Assembly: GCA_038232455.1 (NCBI GenBank)
Contig: JBBSHU010000004.1
Span: 3,008 to 67,007 of the forward strand
Reading direction: 5' to 3'
Source: DATAQC01 sp038232455
GTDB lineage: Bacteria; Actinomycetota; Acidimicrobiia; Acidimicrobiales; AC-14
DNA: 64,000 nt
The notes under the pieces were generated by a model, which was given only the letters and a program-made list of their open reading frames with translations, ran no database searches and was not told the DNA's origin. Of the stretch, positions 51,188 through 60,321 are shown in pieces (within the stretch, counting starts at the first letter, position 1; each line of letters begins with the position of its first letter). The translations under genes were made by a program, and so were the position numbers.

Positions 51188-52894
51188 TCAGCCGACGATC
51201 AGGACCGTTTCGGCAGGCACGACGGACTCCCCTCCGTCTCGGAGCGGCACCGCCTGTTCTGAACCCCCCAGGTTGCACACCACCGAGAGCGGGCCCCGCT
51301 CCACCACCAGCCAGTTGGCCGTCTCGTCCCACCGGACGTCGACATCGTCGAAGTCGTTGCCGGCCAGGGCCGGCACCTCCCGCCGGAGGCGGATGAGCTC
51401 GCGGTGCCAGGCCAACACCTCGGCATGGGGGGAGCGGCCCAACTCGTCCCAGTCGAGGTGCGATCGGCGGAAGGTCTCGGGGTCCTGGGGATCGGGGACG
51501 TCGTCGGGCTCCCATCCGAAGGCGGCGAACTCCCGGCGGCGACCCTCGCTCACGGCCCGTCCCAGCTCGGCGTCGCCATGGTCGGTGAAGTACTGGAACG
51601 GGGTCGACGCCGCCCACTCCTCGCCCTGGAACAGCATGGGCACGAACGGGGCGCACAGCACCAGGGCGGCGGCGATCTTGATCCGCCCGGTCCCCATCAG
51701 GGCGCTCGACCGTTCGCCGGTGGCCCGGTTACCCACCTGGTCGTGGTTCTGGAGGAACCCGAAGAACCTGCTGCCGTCCACTCCCGTGGGCGGACGCCCG
51801 TGATGGCGCCGCCGGTGGGGCGACCGGCACCCGTCGTAGACGTAGGCCTGCTTGAGGGCCTTGGCCAATTGGGCGAGCGAGCCGAAGTCGGCGTAGTAGC
51901 CGGAGCGCTCACCGGTGAGCACGGCGTGGAGGGCGTGGTGAAAGTCGTCGCTCCACTGGGCGTCGCAGCCCCATCCCCCGATGTCCGGACCCCTCACCAC
52001 CCGGGGGTCGTTGAGGTCGCTCTCGGCCACCACCCAGGCCCGGCGTCCGAGCGAGCCCGCCAACCGGTGCACCGAGTCGGCGATCTCCTCCACCACATGG
52101 ACGGCCGAGATGTCGACAATGGCGTGGACGGCATCGAGGCGAAGGCCGTCGACGTGGTAGTCGCGGATCCACATACAGGCGTTCTCGATGACGAAGGCGC
52201 GGACCTGGTCGCTGTCGGGGCCGTCGTAATTGACCGCCTGGCCCCAGGGGGTCGAGTAACGATCGGTGAAGTAGGGGCCGAACTGCGGCAGGTAGTTCCC
52301 GTCCGGGCCGAGGTGGTTGTAGACCACGTCGAGCACGACGGCCAGGTCCCGGGCGTGGCAGGCGTCGACCAGGCGCTTGAAGCCGGTGGGGCCCCCGTAG
52401 GCGGAGTGGGGTGCCCAGAGGTCGACGCCGTCGTACCCCCAGCCGCGCCGGCCGGGAAACTCGGCCACGGGCATGATCTCCACCGCGGTCACCCCGAGGT
52501 CGACGAGATGGTCGAGGTGGTCGACGGCCCCGTCGAAGGTGCCCTCGGCCGAGAAGGTGCCGACGTGCAACTCGTAGACCACGGCGTCGGCCAGCGGTGG
52601 CGCCCCCCAGCTGCCGTCGGTCCAGGCGAAGGCCTGGTGGTCGACCCGCCGGGAGGGCCCGCGGACGCCGTGAGGCTGCCAGCCCGAGCGGGGGTCGGGC
52701 AGGGGTGGGCCGCCGTCCAGCGAGAAGGCATAGTCGTCGACGGAATTGTCGACGGCGGAGTCATCGGCGCCGGTGCCGGCGGCTGTGCGGAACCAGCCCT
52801 GTTCGTCGGGGCCGTCCATGGCCACCCGGCGATGGCCGAGAACCACCTCGACCCGCTGAGCCCGCGGGGCCCAAACCTCCAGGACGTCGCTCAT
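51188..52894 (-). CDS. treZ: Malto-oligosyltrehalose trehalohydrolase
   Basis: A 568-residue GH13 enzyme that cuts trehalose from the end of maltooligosyl-trehalose. An N-terminal E-set domain (to about 95) precedes the barrel, which holds the catalytic Asp in GLRLDAVHA, the acid Glu in VVAESDLNDP and the third carboxylate in FLQNHDQVGN. The region YDGVDLWAPHSAYGGP is typical of TreZ and branching enzymes. Its ATG overlaps the treY stop by 4 bp (ATGA), which fixes the start. Confidence 0.93.
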   Translation of the reverse strand: MSDVLEVWAPRAQRVEVVLGHRRVAMDGPDEQGWFRTAAGTGADDSAVDNSVDDYAFSLDGGPPLPDPRSGWQPHGVRGPSRRVDHQAFAWTDGSWGAPPLADAVVYELHVGTFSAEGTFDGAVDHLDHLVDLGVTAVEIMPVAEFPGRRGWGYDGVDLWAPHSAYGGPTGFKRLVDACHARDLAVVLDVVYNHLGPDGNYLPQFGPYFTDRYSTPWGQAVNYDGPDSDQVRAFVIENACMWIRDYHVDGLRLDAVHAIVDISAVHVVEEIADSVHRLAGSLGRRAWVVAESDLNDPRVVRGPDIGGWGCDAQWSDDFHHALHAVLTGERSGYYADFGSLAQLAKALKQAYVYDGCRSPHRRRHHGRPPTGVDGSRFFGFLQNHDQVGNRATGERSSALMGTGRIKIAAALVLCAPFVPMLFQGEEWAASTPFQYFTDHGDAELGRAVSEGRRREFAAFGWEPDDVPDPQDPETFRRSHLDWDELGRSPHAEVLAWHRELIRLRREVPALAGNDFDDVDVRWDETANWLVVERGPLSVVCNLGGSEQAVPLRDGGESVVPAETVLIVG

Positions 52895-55587
52895 GGCCCG
52901 GTCAGCAGCGCCACCGGGAACCGGGCCAGCAGCGGCTCCAGGGCGACGCTTCCTCCGTCGACGACCGCTCCACCAAGGGCGTCGGCCCATCGCCCCGGCG
53001 GCAGGGTCACGGTGGTGTCGCCCCAGCTCGAGGCTGCGCTCAGGGGGCCGCTCAGGCCCAGGCCGACGACCAGCCGGGGTACGACGACCGCCACCTGGCC
53101 GTTGCGGCAGAAGGCCACGACGTGGTCGGCCTTCTCCCCGTCCACCGCCAGGGCCTCGTACGACGATCCGGCGACGAACGCCGAGGCGTGGGATCGCCGG
53201 ACATCGAGGGCATGCCGGATCAGCCACGTCTTGGCGGTGCCCTCGTCACCTGGCGGAGGAGGCCACACCTCGCCGGGACCGCGCCAGGCCACCTCGTCGA
53301 GGAGTCGACGACGCAGGGCATAGTCGACGGGCCGGCGGTTATCGGGGTCGACGAGGCTCAGGTCCCACAGCTCCGAGCCCTGGTAGATGTCGGGAACCCC
53401 CGGCGCGGTCGTGGCCAGCAGGACCTGGGCCAAAGACGTCACCTGGGCCGGGCCCACGAGCTGCGCCATGAAGGCGGCGAGATCAGCGGTGAACCCGGGA
53501 TCGGCCACCACCGCTTCCACGAAGGCGGCCAGGGCCTCGTCGTAGTCGGGATCGGGCCGGGTCCACGAGGTGTGCTCCTTGGCCTCCCGAGCGGCTTTGT
53601 CCATGTAGGCGACGGCCCGGTCGACCGGCAACGGCCACGCGCCCACGAGTGTCTGGTAGAGGAGGTATTCGGCGCCCCGGTCGGGAAGGCCGTCGACCTT
53701 GTGGGTAGCGTTCATGGCCGACCACCGGCGCACGGCCAGGGCCCACTGGTCGGGGATCTCCGACAACAGGCCGATTCGGGCCCGCACGTCGGCACTGCGC
53801 TTGGTGTCGTGCGTCGCCAGGCCCAGCAGGCTCGACGGCCAAGCCTCGGCCGCCCGCCGGTTCCATCGATGGAACTCCTCGACGCTGGTGCCGAAACGGC
53901 CGGGATCGCCCCCGACCTCGTTGAGCGACACTAGTCGCCGCCAGCAGTAGAACGCCGTGTCCTCGGCTCCCTTGGCCATCACCGGGGCCGTCAACTGCTG
54001 GAACCGGATGGCCAGTTCCTCCTCGGCCTCGCCCGGCACCCGCAGGGTGAGGACGTCGGCCAGGAAGTCGAACAGGTCGGGGTCGAGATCGGGACGGCGT
54101 GATCGGGCCTCGTCGACGGCCGTAGCCAGACGGGCGACGTCGACATCGGTGGCCGGCTGACCGGCTCGGAGGTAGGTCCGGTAAACGGGGAAGCACGCAA
54201 CCAACTCGGTGACGGCGGCGGCCAGCTCCGGCCGGGTGTAGTCCCGGAAGCGCCGGTGTCGATCGCACGCGGTGACGACCAGATCGACGACGCGGCGGAC
54301 ATCGGCGGCCAATGCCTCCTGCATGACCTGGTGCTTCTTCTCGCGGACCACGTCGGCGTAGCTCTCCGGAGCGCCTGCGAAGCGGGCATGCAACTCGGTG
54401 AGAGGCTTCTCGCCCGAGGGGTCGACGAACAGTCCACCCACCAGGTTGAGGAAGTCGTAGCCGGTGGTCCCGGCCACCGGCCAGGTCGGCGGCAGCTCCT
54501 CACCCGGCTCCAGGATCTTCTCCACCGCGACCCAGGCACCCCCCGACGCCTCGAACAGCCGGCGCAGGTAGCCCTCGGGGTCGCGGAGGCCGTCGGGATG
54601 GTCGATGCGAAGGCCGGTGACCGCTCCTGAGGCAACCAGGCCGAGAATCAGCTCGTGGGTCTCGTCGAACACGTGGGGAAGCTCCATACGCAGGCCCACG
54701 AGGGTCGAGATGTCGAAGAAGCGGCGGTAGTCGAGCTCCTCGGCGGCGACCCGCCAGTGGGCCAACCGGTAGTTCTGCCGGGCGATCAGGGCGTCTAGGG
54801 CATCGGGGTCGGCGTTGGTGGCGTCGACGACATCGTCGACGGCTGCGGCCACCGCCGGCTGCTCCTCCAGGAGGCGGCGCAGCAGGCCGCCCAGGACCTC
54901 CTTGTCGCGATGACGCTCGCGGACGCTGCGGCGGTCGGTGGCCGTGGCCGGCGGGAGACGGCCGAGTGCGGTGGCGAGAGTGGCCAGCTCCTCGGACCCG
55001 CTGCGGGCCGCCGCCCGGGTGAGGAGGGCATCGAGGGTCCGGGGTGAGATCGGGACAGCATGGTCGAAATAGCGCACCTCGAAGGCTGACCCCTGCCGGG
55101 CCAGGCGAAGCTGTCCCGCCTCCAGGAGGCGGCCGTAGTGGTCACCCAGAATGGGCAGGAGCACCCGGTTGCCGGCCGTCTCGGCGGCGCCGGACCAGTC
55201 GATGTCGAAGGCGTCGGCCCACTGGCTGGACGGGCCGTTCTCGAGGACATCCCACCACCACGGGTTCTCCCGGCCCACGGCCGCCATGTGGTTGGGCACG
55301 ATGTCGGCCACCTGGGAAAGCCCACGGGCGGCCAGGGCCTGGGTCATGCGCGCGAAGGCCTCGGTCCCGCCCAGCTCGACGTTGAGGCGGTGATGATCGA
55401 CCACGTCGTAACCGTGGGTGCTCCCCGCCGCAGCCTGGAGGTAGGGGGAGCAGTAGACGTGGCTCACCCCGAGGTCGGCGAGGTAGCCGGCGATGGCCGC
55501 CACGTCGTCGAACCCGAACCCGGCATGCAACTGCACCCGGTAGGTGGCCCGCGGGGCGACCTCGGCGGCAGCGTTGCTGGGCGACAT
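52891..55587 (-). CDS. treY: Maltooligosyl trehalose synthase
   Basis: An 898-residue GH13 enzyme that turns the reducing-end alpha-1,4 bond of maltodextrins into the alpha-1,1 bond of trehalose. It starts with TYRVQLHAGFGFDD. Catalytic residues are expected in TGLRIDHPDGL (Asp), VAVEKILEPGE (Glu) and the TTGYDFLNLVGG region; ADIVPNHMA is the first GH13 motif. It is the usual size for TreY. It forms an operon with treZ; a debranching enzyme (TreX/GlgX) is not present here. Confidence 0.95.
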   Translation of the reverse strand: MSPSNAAAEVAPRATYRVQLHAGFGFDDVAAIAGYLADLGVSHVYCSPYLQAAAGSTHGYDVVDHHRLNVELGGTEAFARMTQALAARGLSQVADIVPNHMAAVGRENPWWWDVLENGPSSQWADAFDIDWSGAAETAGNRVLLPILGDHYGRLLEAGQLRLARQGSAFEVRYFDHAVPISPRTLDALLTRAAARSGSEELATLATALGRLPPATATDRRSVRERHRDKEVLGGLLRRLLEEQPAVAAAVDDVVDATNADPDALDALIARQNYRLAHWRVAAEELDYRRFFDISTLVGLRMELPHVFDETHELILGLVASGAVTGLRIDHPDGLRDPEGYLRRLFEASGGAWVAVEKILEPGEELPPTWPVAGTTGYDFLNLVGGLFVDPSGEKPLTELHARFAGAPESYADVVREKKHQVMQEALAADVRRVVDLVVTACDRHRRFRDYTRPELAAAVTELVACFPVYRTYLRAGQPATDVDVARLATAVDEARSRRPDLDPDLFDFLADVLTLRVPGEAEEELAIRFQQLTAPVMAKGAEDTAFYCWRRLVSLNEVGGDPGRFGTSVEEFHRWNRRAAEAWPSSLLGLATHDTKRSADVRARIGLLSEIPDQWALAVRRWSAMNATHKVDGLPDRGAEYLLYQTLVGAWPLPVDRAVAYMDKAAREAKEHTSWTRPDPDYDEALAAFVEAVVADPGFTADLAAFMAQLVGPAQVTSLAQVLLATTAPGVPDIYQGSELWDLSLVDPDNRRPVDYALRRRLLDEVAWRGPGEVWPPPPGDEGTAKTWLIRHALDVRRSHASAFVAGSSYEALAVDGEKADHVVAFCRNGQVAVVVPRLVVGLGLSGPLSAASSWGDTTVTLPPGRWADALGGAVVDGGSVALEPLLARFPVALLTGP

Positions 55588-55628
55588 GGCGGGGAACCTA
55601 CCCGGACCCCCGCCCTACGATTGCGAGA

Positions 55629-56711
55629 ATGCAGCTGCCCGTCATGCCACCCGTGAAGCCCATGCTGGCCAAGCTCTCCCGCAACCTGCCCGAGGGCGAC
55701 GACCTGGTGTACGAGCCCAAGTGGGACGGCTTTCGCGCCATCGTGTTCCGCGACGGCGACGAGGTCGAGCTGGGCAGCCGCAACGAACGTCCCCTGACCC
55801 GGTACTTTCCCGAGCTGCTCGACCCGATCCGCGCGACCCTGCCGTCACGCTGCGTCCTCGACGGCGAGATCGTCATCGCGTCCGGCCATGGTCTCGATTT
55901 CGAGGCCCTCCTCCAACGCATCCACCCGGCCGAATCGCGCATCCGGCTCCTGGCCGGCCAGACCCCCGCCTCGTTCGTCGCGTTCGACTTGTTGGCTCTG
56001 GGCGACGACGACGTCCGGGAACGTCCCTTCGGCGAACGCCGGGCCCTGCTCGTCGACGCCCTCGCCGACGTGCGCCCGCCGGTGCACCTCACGCCGGCCA
56101 CCGATGATGCGACCGTGGCCGCCCAGTGGTTCGACCGCTTCGAAGGGGCCGGCCTCGACGGGGTGGTGGCCAAGCGGGTCGATGTGGCCTACCGGGAGAA
56201 CGAGCGGGTGATGCTCAAGGTCAAGCACCAGCGCACCGCCGACTGCGTGGTGGCCGGCTTTCGCTGGCACAAGAGCGGGGGCGTCGTCGGCTCGCTGCTG
56301 CTGGGTCTCTTCGACGAGACCGGCGTGCTCCACCACGTGGGGGTGGCGGCCTCGTTCACCATGGCCCGACGTCGGGAGCTGGTCGACGAGCTGGCCCCAC
56401 AGCGCGACGGGGCCCTCGACGGCCACCCGTGGGCGTCCTGGGCGATCGAGTCGGGCCCGGAGGCGGGCCCCGAGGCCGCGGGGCGCATGCCGGGCGGCGC
56501 CAGCCGGTGGAACGCCAAGCGCGACCTCTCCTGGGAGCCCCTGCGGCCCGAACTGGTGGCCGAGGTCGCCTTCGACCACCTCCAGGGCGACCGCTTCCGC
56601 CATGCCACGCAATTCCAGCGCTGGCGCCCCGACCGCCAGCCCGAGTCGTGCACCTACGGCCAGCTCGATGTCGCCGTCCCCGAGGAGCTGGCCACGGTCT
56701 TCGGGGCGTGA
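55629..56711 (+). CDS. ligC: ATP-dependent DNA ligase (LigC type)
   Basis: A 360-residue ligase. The nucleotidyl-transfer Lys31 is in EPKWDGFR (motif I), followed by GSRNERPLTRYFPE (Ia), VLDGEIV (III), FVAFDLLAL (IIIa), GLDGVVAKR (IV) and LKVKH (V). An OB-fold domain makes up the last 130 residues. There is no polymerase or nuclease module of LigD and no Ku gene nearby, so it fits the stand-alone LigC used in excision repair in mycobacteria. It is divergent from treY by 41 bp. Confidence 0.9.
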   Translation: MQLPVMPPVKPMLAKLSRNLPEGDDLVYEPKWDGFRAIVFRDGDEVELGSRNERPLTRYFPELLDPIRATLPSRCVLDGEIVIASGHGLDFEALLQRIHPAESRIRLLAGQTPASFVAFDLLALGDDDVRERPFGERRALLVDALADVRPPVHLTPATDDATVAAQWFDRFEGAGLDGVVAKRVDVAYRENERVMLKVKHQRTADCVVAGFRWHKSGGVVGSLLLGLFDETGVLHHVGVAASFTMARRRELVDELAPQRDGALDGHPWASWAIESGPEAGPEAAGRMPGGASRWNAKRDLSWEPLRPELVAEVAFDHLQGDRFRHATQFQRWRPDRQPESCTYGQLDVAVPEELATVFGA

Positions 56712-56789
56712 TTCACGCCCGCCCGGTTAAGGCGTCGGGTACAAGGGAAGACTTCAAGAGACCGCCTTACGAACGCCGGGAGCAGGCAT

Positions 56790-57179
56790 ATGACGGCGTC
56801 GAAGTTCGCCGAACCAGTAGCGCTTCCCCTCGAGCCGAGTGCGGCGCGTCGTCGAATCCGTTCGTTTCTCGCCGACGAGAGATGGGGAGGCGACAGCGAC
56901 GATGTCGTGCTCGCCGCCCACGAGGCCCTCGTCAATGCCCGTCGCCATGGCGGTTCGGCCGTCCGGGCCGACATCACACTGGACCGATCGTGTCTCGTCG
57001 TGAGGGTGTGGGATGCCGGGCCCGGCTTCGATCTGGCCGCTCGGGTGCGCCGGCCACCGGACCCAACAGCCGAGCGGGGCCGAGGCCTCTGGCTCATCGA
57101 CCGGATGACGACAACATGCGAGGTCGACCGAGACGACGACGGGGTCGTCCTGGTCATGCGCTTCGGCCGCCCTAACTGA
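56790..57179 (+). CDS. RsbW/SpoIIAB-like ATPase
   Basis: A 129-residue GHKL ATP-binding protein. The N box VVLAAHEALVNARRHG, the G1 box VWDAGPGFD and the G2 box RGRGLWLIDRM are all clear. Such proteins are serine kinases and anti-sigma factors, or regulators with a similar fold, and act with STAS proteins; no STAS gene is adjacent. It starts 78 bp after ligC and lies 69 bp before a sigma-70 gene in the same direction, so the two may interact. Confidence 0.8.
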   Translation: MTASKFAEPVALPLEPSAARRRIRSFLADERWGGDSDDVVLAAHEALVNARRHGGSAVRADITLDRSCLVVRVWDAGPGFDLAARVRRPPDPTAERGRGLWLIDRMTTTCEVDRDDDGVVLVMRFGRPN

Positions 57180-57236
57180 CAATCCGGGGGGCGTCGGGCG
57201 TATGGCCCGTCCTCGGTGATACTTTTCATCCCGCAC

Positions 57237-57242
57237 AGGAGG
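57237..57242 (+). promoter_or_regulatory. Ribosome-binding site that fixes a TTG start
   Basis: A perfect AGGAGG lies six bases before the TTG at 57249. An ATG upstream at 57216 has no such site and would place the ribosome-binding site inside the gene, so the sigma factor most probably starts with TTG. Confidence 0.8.
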
Positions 57243-57248
57243 ACTTCT

Positions 57249-58181
57249 TTGGTACAGCAGGGGGGTCGGAGCGGTGAGGACGAGGATCTCCTCCAGCTCT
57301 ACCTGAGAGACATTGGCAAGTACGCCCTCCTAACGAGGGCGGAAGAGGTCTCCCTGGGCGAGACCGTCGCCGCCGGTCGTCAGGCCGCGGCGGAACTGGC
57401 CAACGCCCGCGTGTCGCTCGGGGATCGCCAGGTTGCCCTCCTCGCCACCGTCCGGGCAGGCGAAGAGGCCACCCGGCGTTTCGTCCGGGCCAACCTGCGG
57501 CTCGTGGTCTCGATCGCCAAGAAGTACCAGGCGTCGGGCCTCCCCCTCCTCGACCTCATCCAGGAGGGCAACTTCGGCCTCATGCACGCGGTCGAGCGGT
57601 TCGACCCGCGGCGGGGGTTCAAGTTCTCGACCTACGCCACCTGGTGGATCCGCCAGACCATCTCGCGGGGCATCGCCAACACCGGTCGGTCCATCCGCCT
57701 TCCCGTCCACGCCGGCGACCAGCTCCTGGCGATCCGCATGACCAGCGCCTCGCTCGAGGTGCAACTGGGCCGCATGCCGCGGCCCGAAGAGGTCAGCCAT
57801 GCGCTGGGTATGCCGCGCCGCAAGATCGAGGAGCTCACGCCGTTCCTCGCCGAGCCCGTGTCGCTCTCCGAGCGGCTGTCCGACGGTGACTCCGAGCTCG
57901 CCGACCTGGTCGAGGACACGGCCACGCCGCCTCCCGACGAGGTCGTGTTTTCGTCGATGCTGCCGGCCCAGGTCACGGCCCTACTTGCCAACCTCGAACC
58001 ACGCGAGCGCGAGGTGCTGTGCCTCCGGTACGGCCTCGACCGCGGCAGTCCCCGCACCCTCGAAGAGGTGGGAGAACGCTTCGGCCTCACCCGCGAGGGC
58101 GTTCGCCAGGTCGAGGTGAAGGCCATTGCCAAGTTGCGCCGGTCGGCCAGCCGGGGAGTCCGCGACCTCCTGTCGGCGTAA
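57249..58181 (+). CDS. Group 2 sigma-70 factor
   Basis: A 310-residue primary-like sigma factor. Region 1.2 is LLQLYLRDIGKYALLT. Region 2 spans LRLVVSIAKKYQASGLPL through STYATWWIRQTISRGIANTG, and region 3 contains RLPVHAGDQLL and MPRPEEVSHALGM. The region 4.2 helix-turn-helix is TLEEVGERFGLTREGVRQVE. The long acidic N-terminus of RpoD (region 1.1) is absent, so it is a group 2 (HrdB/SigB-like) alternative. The RsbW-like gene just upstream may control it. Starts with TTG, as fixed by AGGAGG. Confidence 0.9.
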   Translation: MVQQGGRSGEDEDLLQLYLRDIGKYALLTRAEEVSLGETVAAGRQAAAELANARVSLGDRQVALLATVRAGEEATRRFVRANLRLVVSIAKKYQASGLPLLDLIQEGNFGLMHAVERFDPRRGFKFSTYATWWIRQTISRGIANTGRSIRLPVHAGDQLLAIRMTSASLEVQLGRMPRPEEVSHALGMPRRKIEELTPFLAEPVSLSERLSDGDSELADLVEDTATPPPDEVVFSSMLPAQVTALLANLEPREREVLCLRYGLDRGSPRTLEEVGERFGLTREGVRQVEVKAIAKLRRSASRGVRDLLSA

Positions 58182-58192
58182 CCGCTCGGGTT

Positions 58193-58600
58193 CTAAGCGC
58201 GGAACTCCACCCGTCCGCCGAGCGCCTCCCAGACCGCTTCGGTGTGGGTGTACACGCCATCCGGCAGCGTCGCCAAGCGGTCCAGCAGCCAATTCGGAGC
58301 GTTAACCTCGCGGGCGCAGTCGATGAGGGCCTGGCGATCCGCCGGCCACAGAGATGGTCGAAGGTGGGCAGCCAGAAGGCTGCGGGCCTCGACCTCGTCG
58401 TACCCGAGGACATCGGGATCGGTCAGGCCACGGTCACCGACCAGACGGGCGTCGGGCGTCGGCTCGTCGTCGCTCGGGCCTTCCTGGGTGCGGAACTCCT
58501 CGGCCCGGGACTCCACCGGCGCCCCCCGGGTGAGTGATTGGGTGTCGTGATCCAGGCTTTCGTCGAGCCGGGGCGAGTGCTTGTCGCTTCCACGAGGCAT
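58193..58600 (-). CDS. DUF2795-like protein
   Basis: A 135-residue soluble protein. The first 65 residues are polar and likely disordered; the rest holds a DUF2795-type unit (SLWPADRQALIDCAREVNAP, then LLDRLATLPDGVYTHTEAVW). The function is unknown; the family is typical of actinobacteria. It converges on the sigma factor gene with 11 bp between the stops. Confidence 0.7.
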   Translation of the reverse strand: MPRGSDKHSPRLDESLDHDTQSLTRGAPVESRAEEFRTQEGPSDDEPTPDARLVGDRGLTDPDVLGYDEVEARSLLAAHLRPSLWPADRQALIDCAREVNAPNWLLDRLATLPDGVYTHTEAVWEALGGRVEFRA

Positions 58601-58740
58601 GGGCCGGTTCTTACCCCCTCACGCGCCGGTTTATCCGGAGGCCCACCGTGGCGTCAGCATGGGTGTTCAACGGCCGAGATGCCCTCTAGGATCCAGAAAG
58701 AGCCATAGGCTGGTTTCGATCAGCCAATCCGGCCGACCCC

Positions 58741-59256
58741 ATGGCGAGGACCACGTTGAAGCCTGCGATACGCAACGGTCTCACCGCTCTCATTGTCATT
58801 CTCCTGGGCGTCAATGCCGCCGTCGTCGTTGTGCGTTACGGGCGGACCGACCGGACCCGGGTCTCCGTCGCGCCGGCACCGTCGACCACGACCTCGCCAA
58901 CGACATCGCCCACGACCGAGACGACCACGAGCACACCGACCACGAGCACACCGGCCACCAGCGCCCCCACCACCGGCGCCCCCACCACCAGTTTCGTTCC
59001 GACGACCCCCACGACCGCTGTGACCCCCGCTGCGGTCGGCTCAGCCGAAACCGGCGCCACCGTCGCCACGACGGTCCCCGACACCACCACCGTCCCGGCT
59101 ACCGGCCCCACGGGGGGCCAGGTCGCGCCGGCTCCCCTCGCCGAGCATCCCCACACCGGCGGCCATCCGCTGTCGCTGCTCGCGCTTCTACTCGTCGGCG
59201 TTGGGCTCGTGGGCCTACGGTTCACCAGACGCACCCGTTCCACCCCCAGCCGTTAG
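58741..59256 (+). CDS. Thr/Pro-rich surface protein with sorting-like C-terminus
   Basis: A 171-residue protein. An uncleaved-looking N-terminal helix (about 12-31, after NGLTALIV) is followed by a long Thr/Pro/Ser region (about 45-135) suited to glycosylation. The C-terminal end has HPHTGG, a hydrophobic helix (PLSLLALLLVGVGLVGL) and a basic tail (RFTRRTR). This is the layout of a sortase signal, but Leu of LPxTG is His. The ATG at 58741 has no clear ribosome-binding site. The GYD gene follows 21 bp later. Confidence 0.65.
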   Translation: MARTTLKPAIRNGLTALIVILLGVNAAVVVVRYGRTDRTRVSVAPAPSTTTSPTTSPTTETTTSTPTTSTPATSAPTTGAPTTSFVPTTPTTAVTPAAVGSAETGATVATTVPDTTTVPATGPTGGQVAPAPLAEHPHTGGHPLSLLALLLVGVGLVGLRFTRRTRSTPSR

Positions 59257-59277
59257 ACGACACAGGAGGACCACCCA

Positions 59278-59580
59278 ATGGCCACCTACATCATGATGAT
59301 GAAGTTCATCAACCCCGGCGTCGACTCGATCAAGGATTCCCACGCCGGGCGTAACGCCGGCAAGAGAGCAGCCAAGGCCCTCGGCATCACCTGGAAGCAG
59401 CAGTACCTGGTGATGGGCGACTACGACATCGTCACCGTCGTGGAGGCCCCCGATGACGAGACCATGGCCAAGTTCGCCCTCATGGGACTCACCGGCAGTC
59501 TCGACATCACGACGATGCGGGCGTTCAACGAGTCCGAGACCGACAAGCTGGTGAGGGACCTTCAGCCCCCACCGGGCTAG
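59278..59580 (+). CDS. GYD-domain protein
   Basis: A 100-residue ferredoxin-like dimeric protein of the GYD family. The signature is MGDYDIVTVVEAPDDETMAK in the second strand-helix, after the start YIMMMKFINPGVDSIK. The biochemical role is unknown. AGGAGG lies seven bases before the ATG, which decides the start. It converges on the FKBP gene with 9 bp between the stops. Confidence 0.85.
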   Translation: MATYIMMMKFINPGVDSIKDSHAGRNAGKRAAKALGITWKQQYLVMGDYDIVTVVEAPDDETMAKFALMGLTGSLDITTMRAFNESETDKLVRDLQPPPG

Positions 59581-59589
59581 GAGCGACCC

Positions 59590-60255
59590 TTACGCCGGCT
59601 TGGTGTCGAGCACCTCGACCACGAACCACAGGGTCTCGTCGGGGGCGATGGTGGGAGGATGGCCCTGGGCGCCGTAGGCCTGGGCGGCCGGGATGCCGAG
59701 TAGCCGCTGGCCACCGACCTTCATGTCGGGAATGCCGTTCTGCCAGCCGGGAATGACCTGTGCGAGGGGGAAGGTGACCGGCTTGTTGGTCTTGTACGAC
59801 GAGTCGAACACCTTGCCCGTCGAGCAGCTCACCCCGATGTAGTTCACGGTGACGGTGGCGTTCTTGGCGACCGCCGCACCGTCGCCGACCTTGAGGTCCT
59901 CCTTCACCAGCTCGGCCGGAGGAGGACCCTCTTTTACGGGCACCGTCGGGGCCCCGCTGGGGGCCGGGTCCGACATGGCCACACAGGGCTTGCCCGCCGC
60001 CGAGCCGGCGGCCGGCGCCGCCGAGGTGGTGGGGCCCGGGCTCGTGGTCGTGGTCGAGGTCGAGGTCGACACCTTGGTCCTTTTTGATCCGTCCCGGGTG
60101 ACCAGCACGATGACGACGACGGCGGCCACGACCACGGCGGCCGCACCGACGATCATGATGAGGCGACGGCGAGCCGCCTTACGCCTGGCCGCCTCGGCTG
60201 CGGCGATCCTGGCCTCCCGGCCCGTTCGACGGCGATTGCGCTTAGAGCCGGCCAC
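59590..60255 (-). CDS. FKBP-type peptidyl-prolyl isomerase
   Basis: A 221-residue membrane-anchored isomerase. A basic Arg/Ala-rich start is followed by one helix (about 33-51), a Thr/Ser-rich linker and an FKBP domain (about 125-221): TVNYIGVSCSTGKVFDSSY, QVIPGWQNGIPDMKVGGQRL and the end DETLWFVVEVLD. It should help fold exported proteins outside the membrane. It starts with ATG at 60255. Confidence 0.9.
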   Translation of the reverse strand: MAGSKRNRRRTGREARIAAAEAARRKAARRRLIMIVGAAAVVVAAVVVIVLVTRDGSKRTKVSTSTSTTTTSPGPTTSAAPAAGSAAGKPCVAMSDPAPSGAPTVPVKEGPPPAELVKEDLKVGDGAAVAKNATVTVNYIGVSCSTGKVFDSSYKTNKPVTFPLAQVIPGWQNGIPDMKVGGQRLLGIPAAQAYGAQGHPPTIAPDETLWFVVEVLDTKPA

Positions 60256-60321
60256 CGGCGAAACCTAGCAACACCCCCGACTCCATGCGCCGAGGCCGAT
60301 CGACCACTCCGGCGCTCGAGC

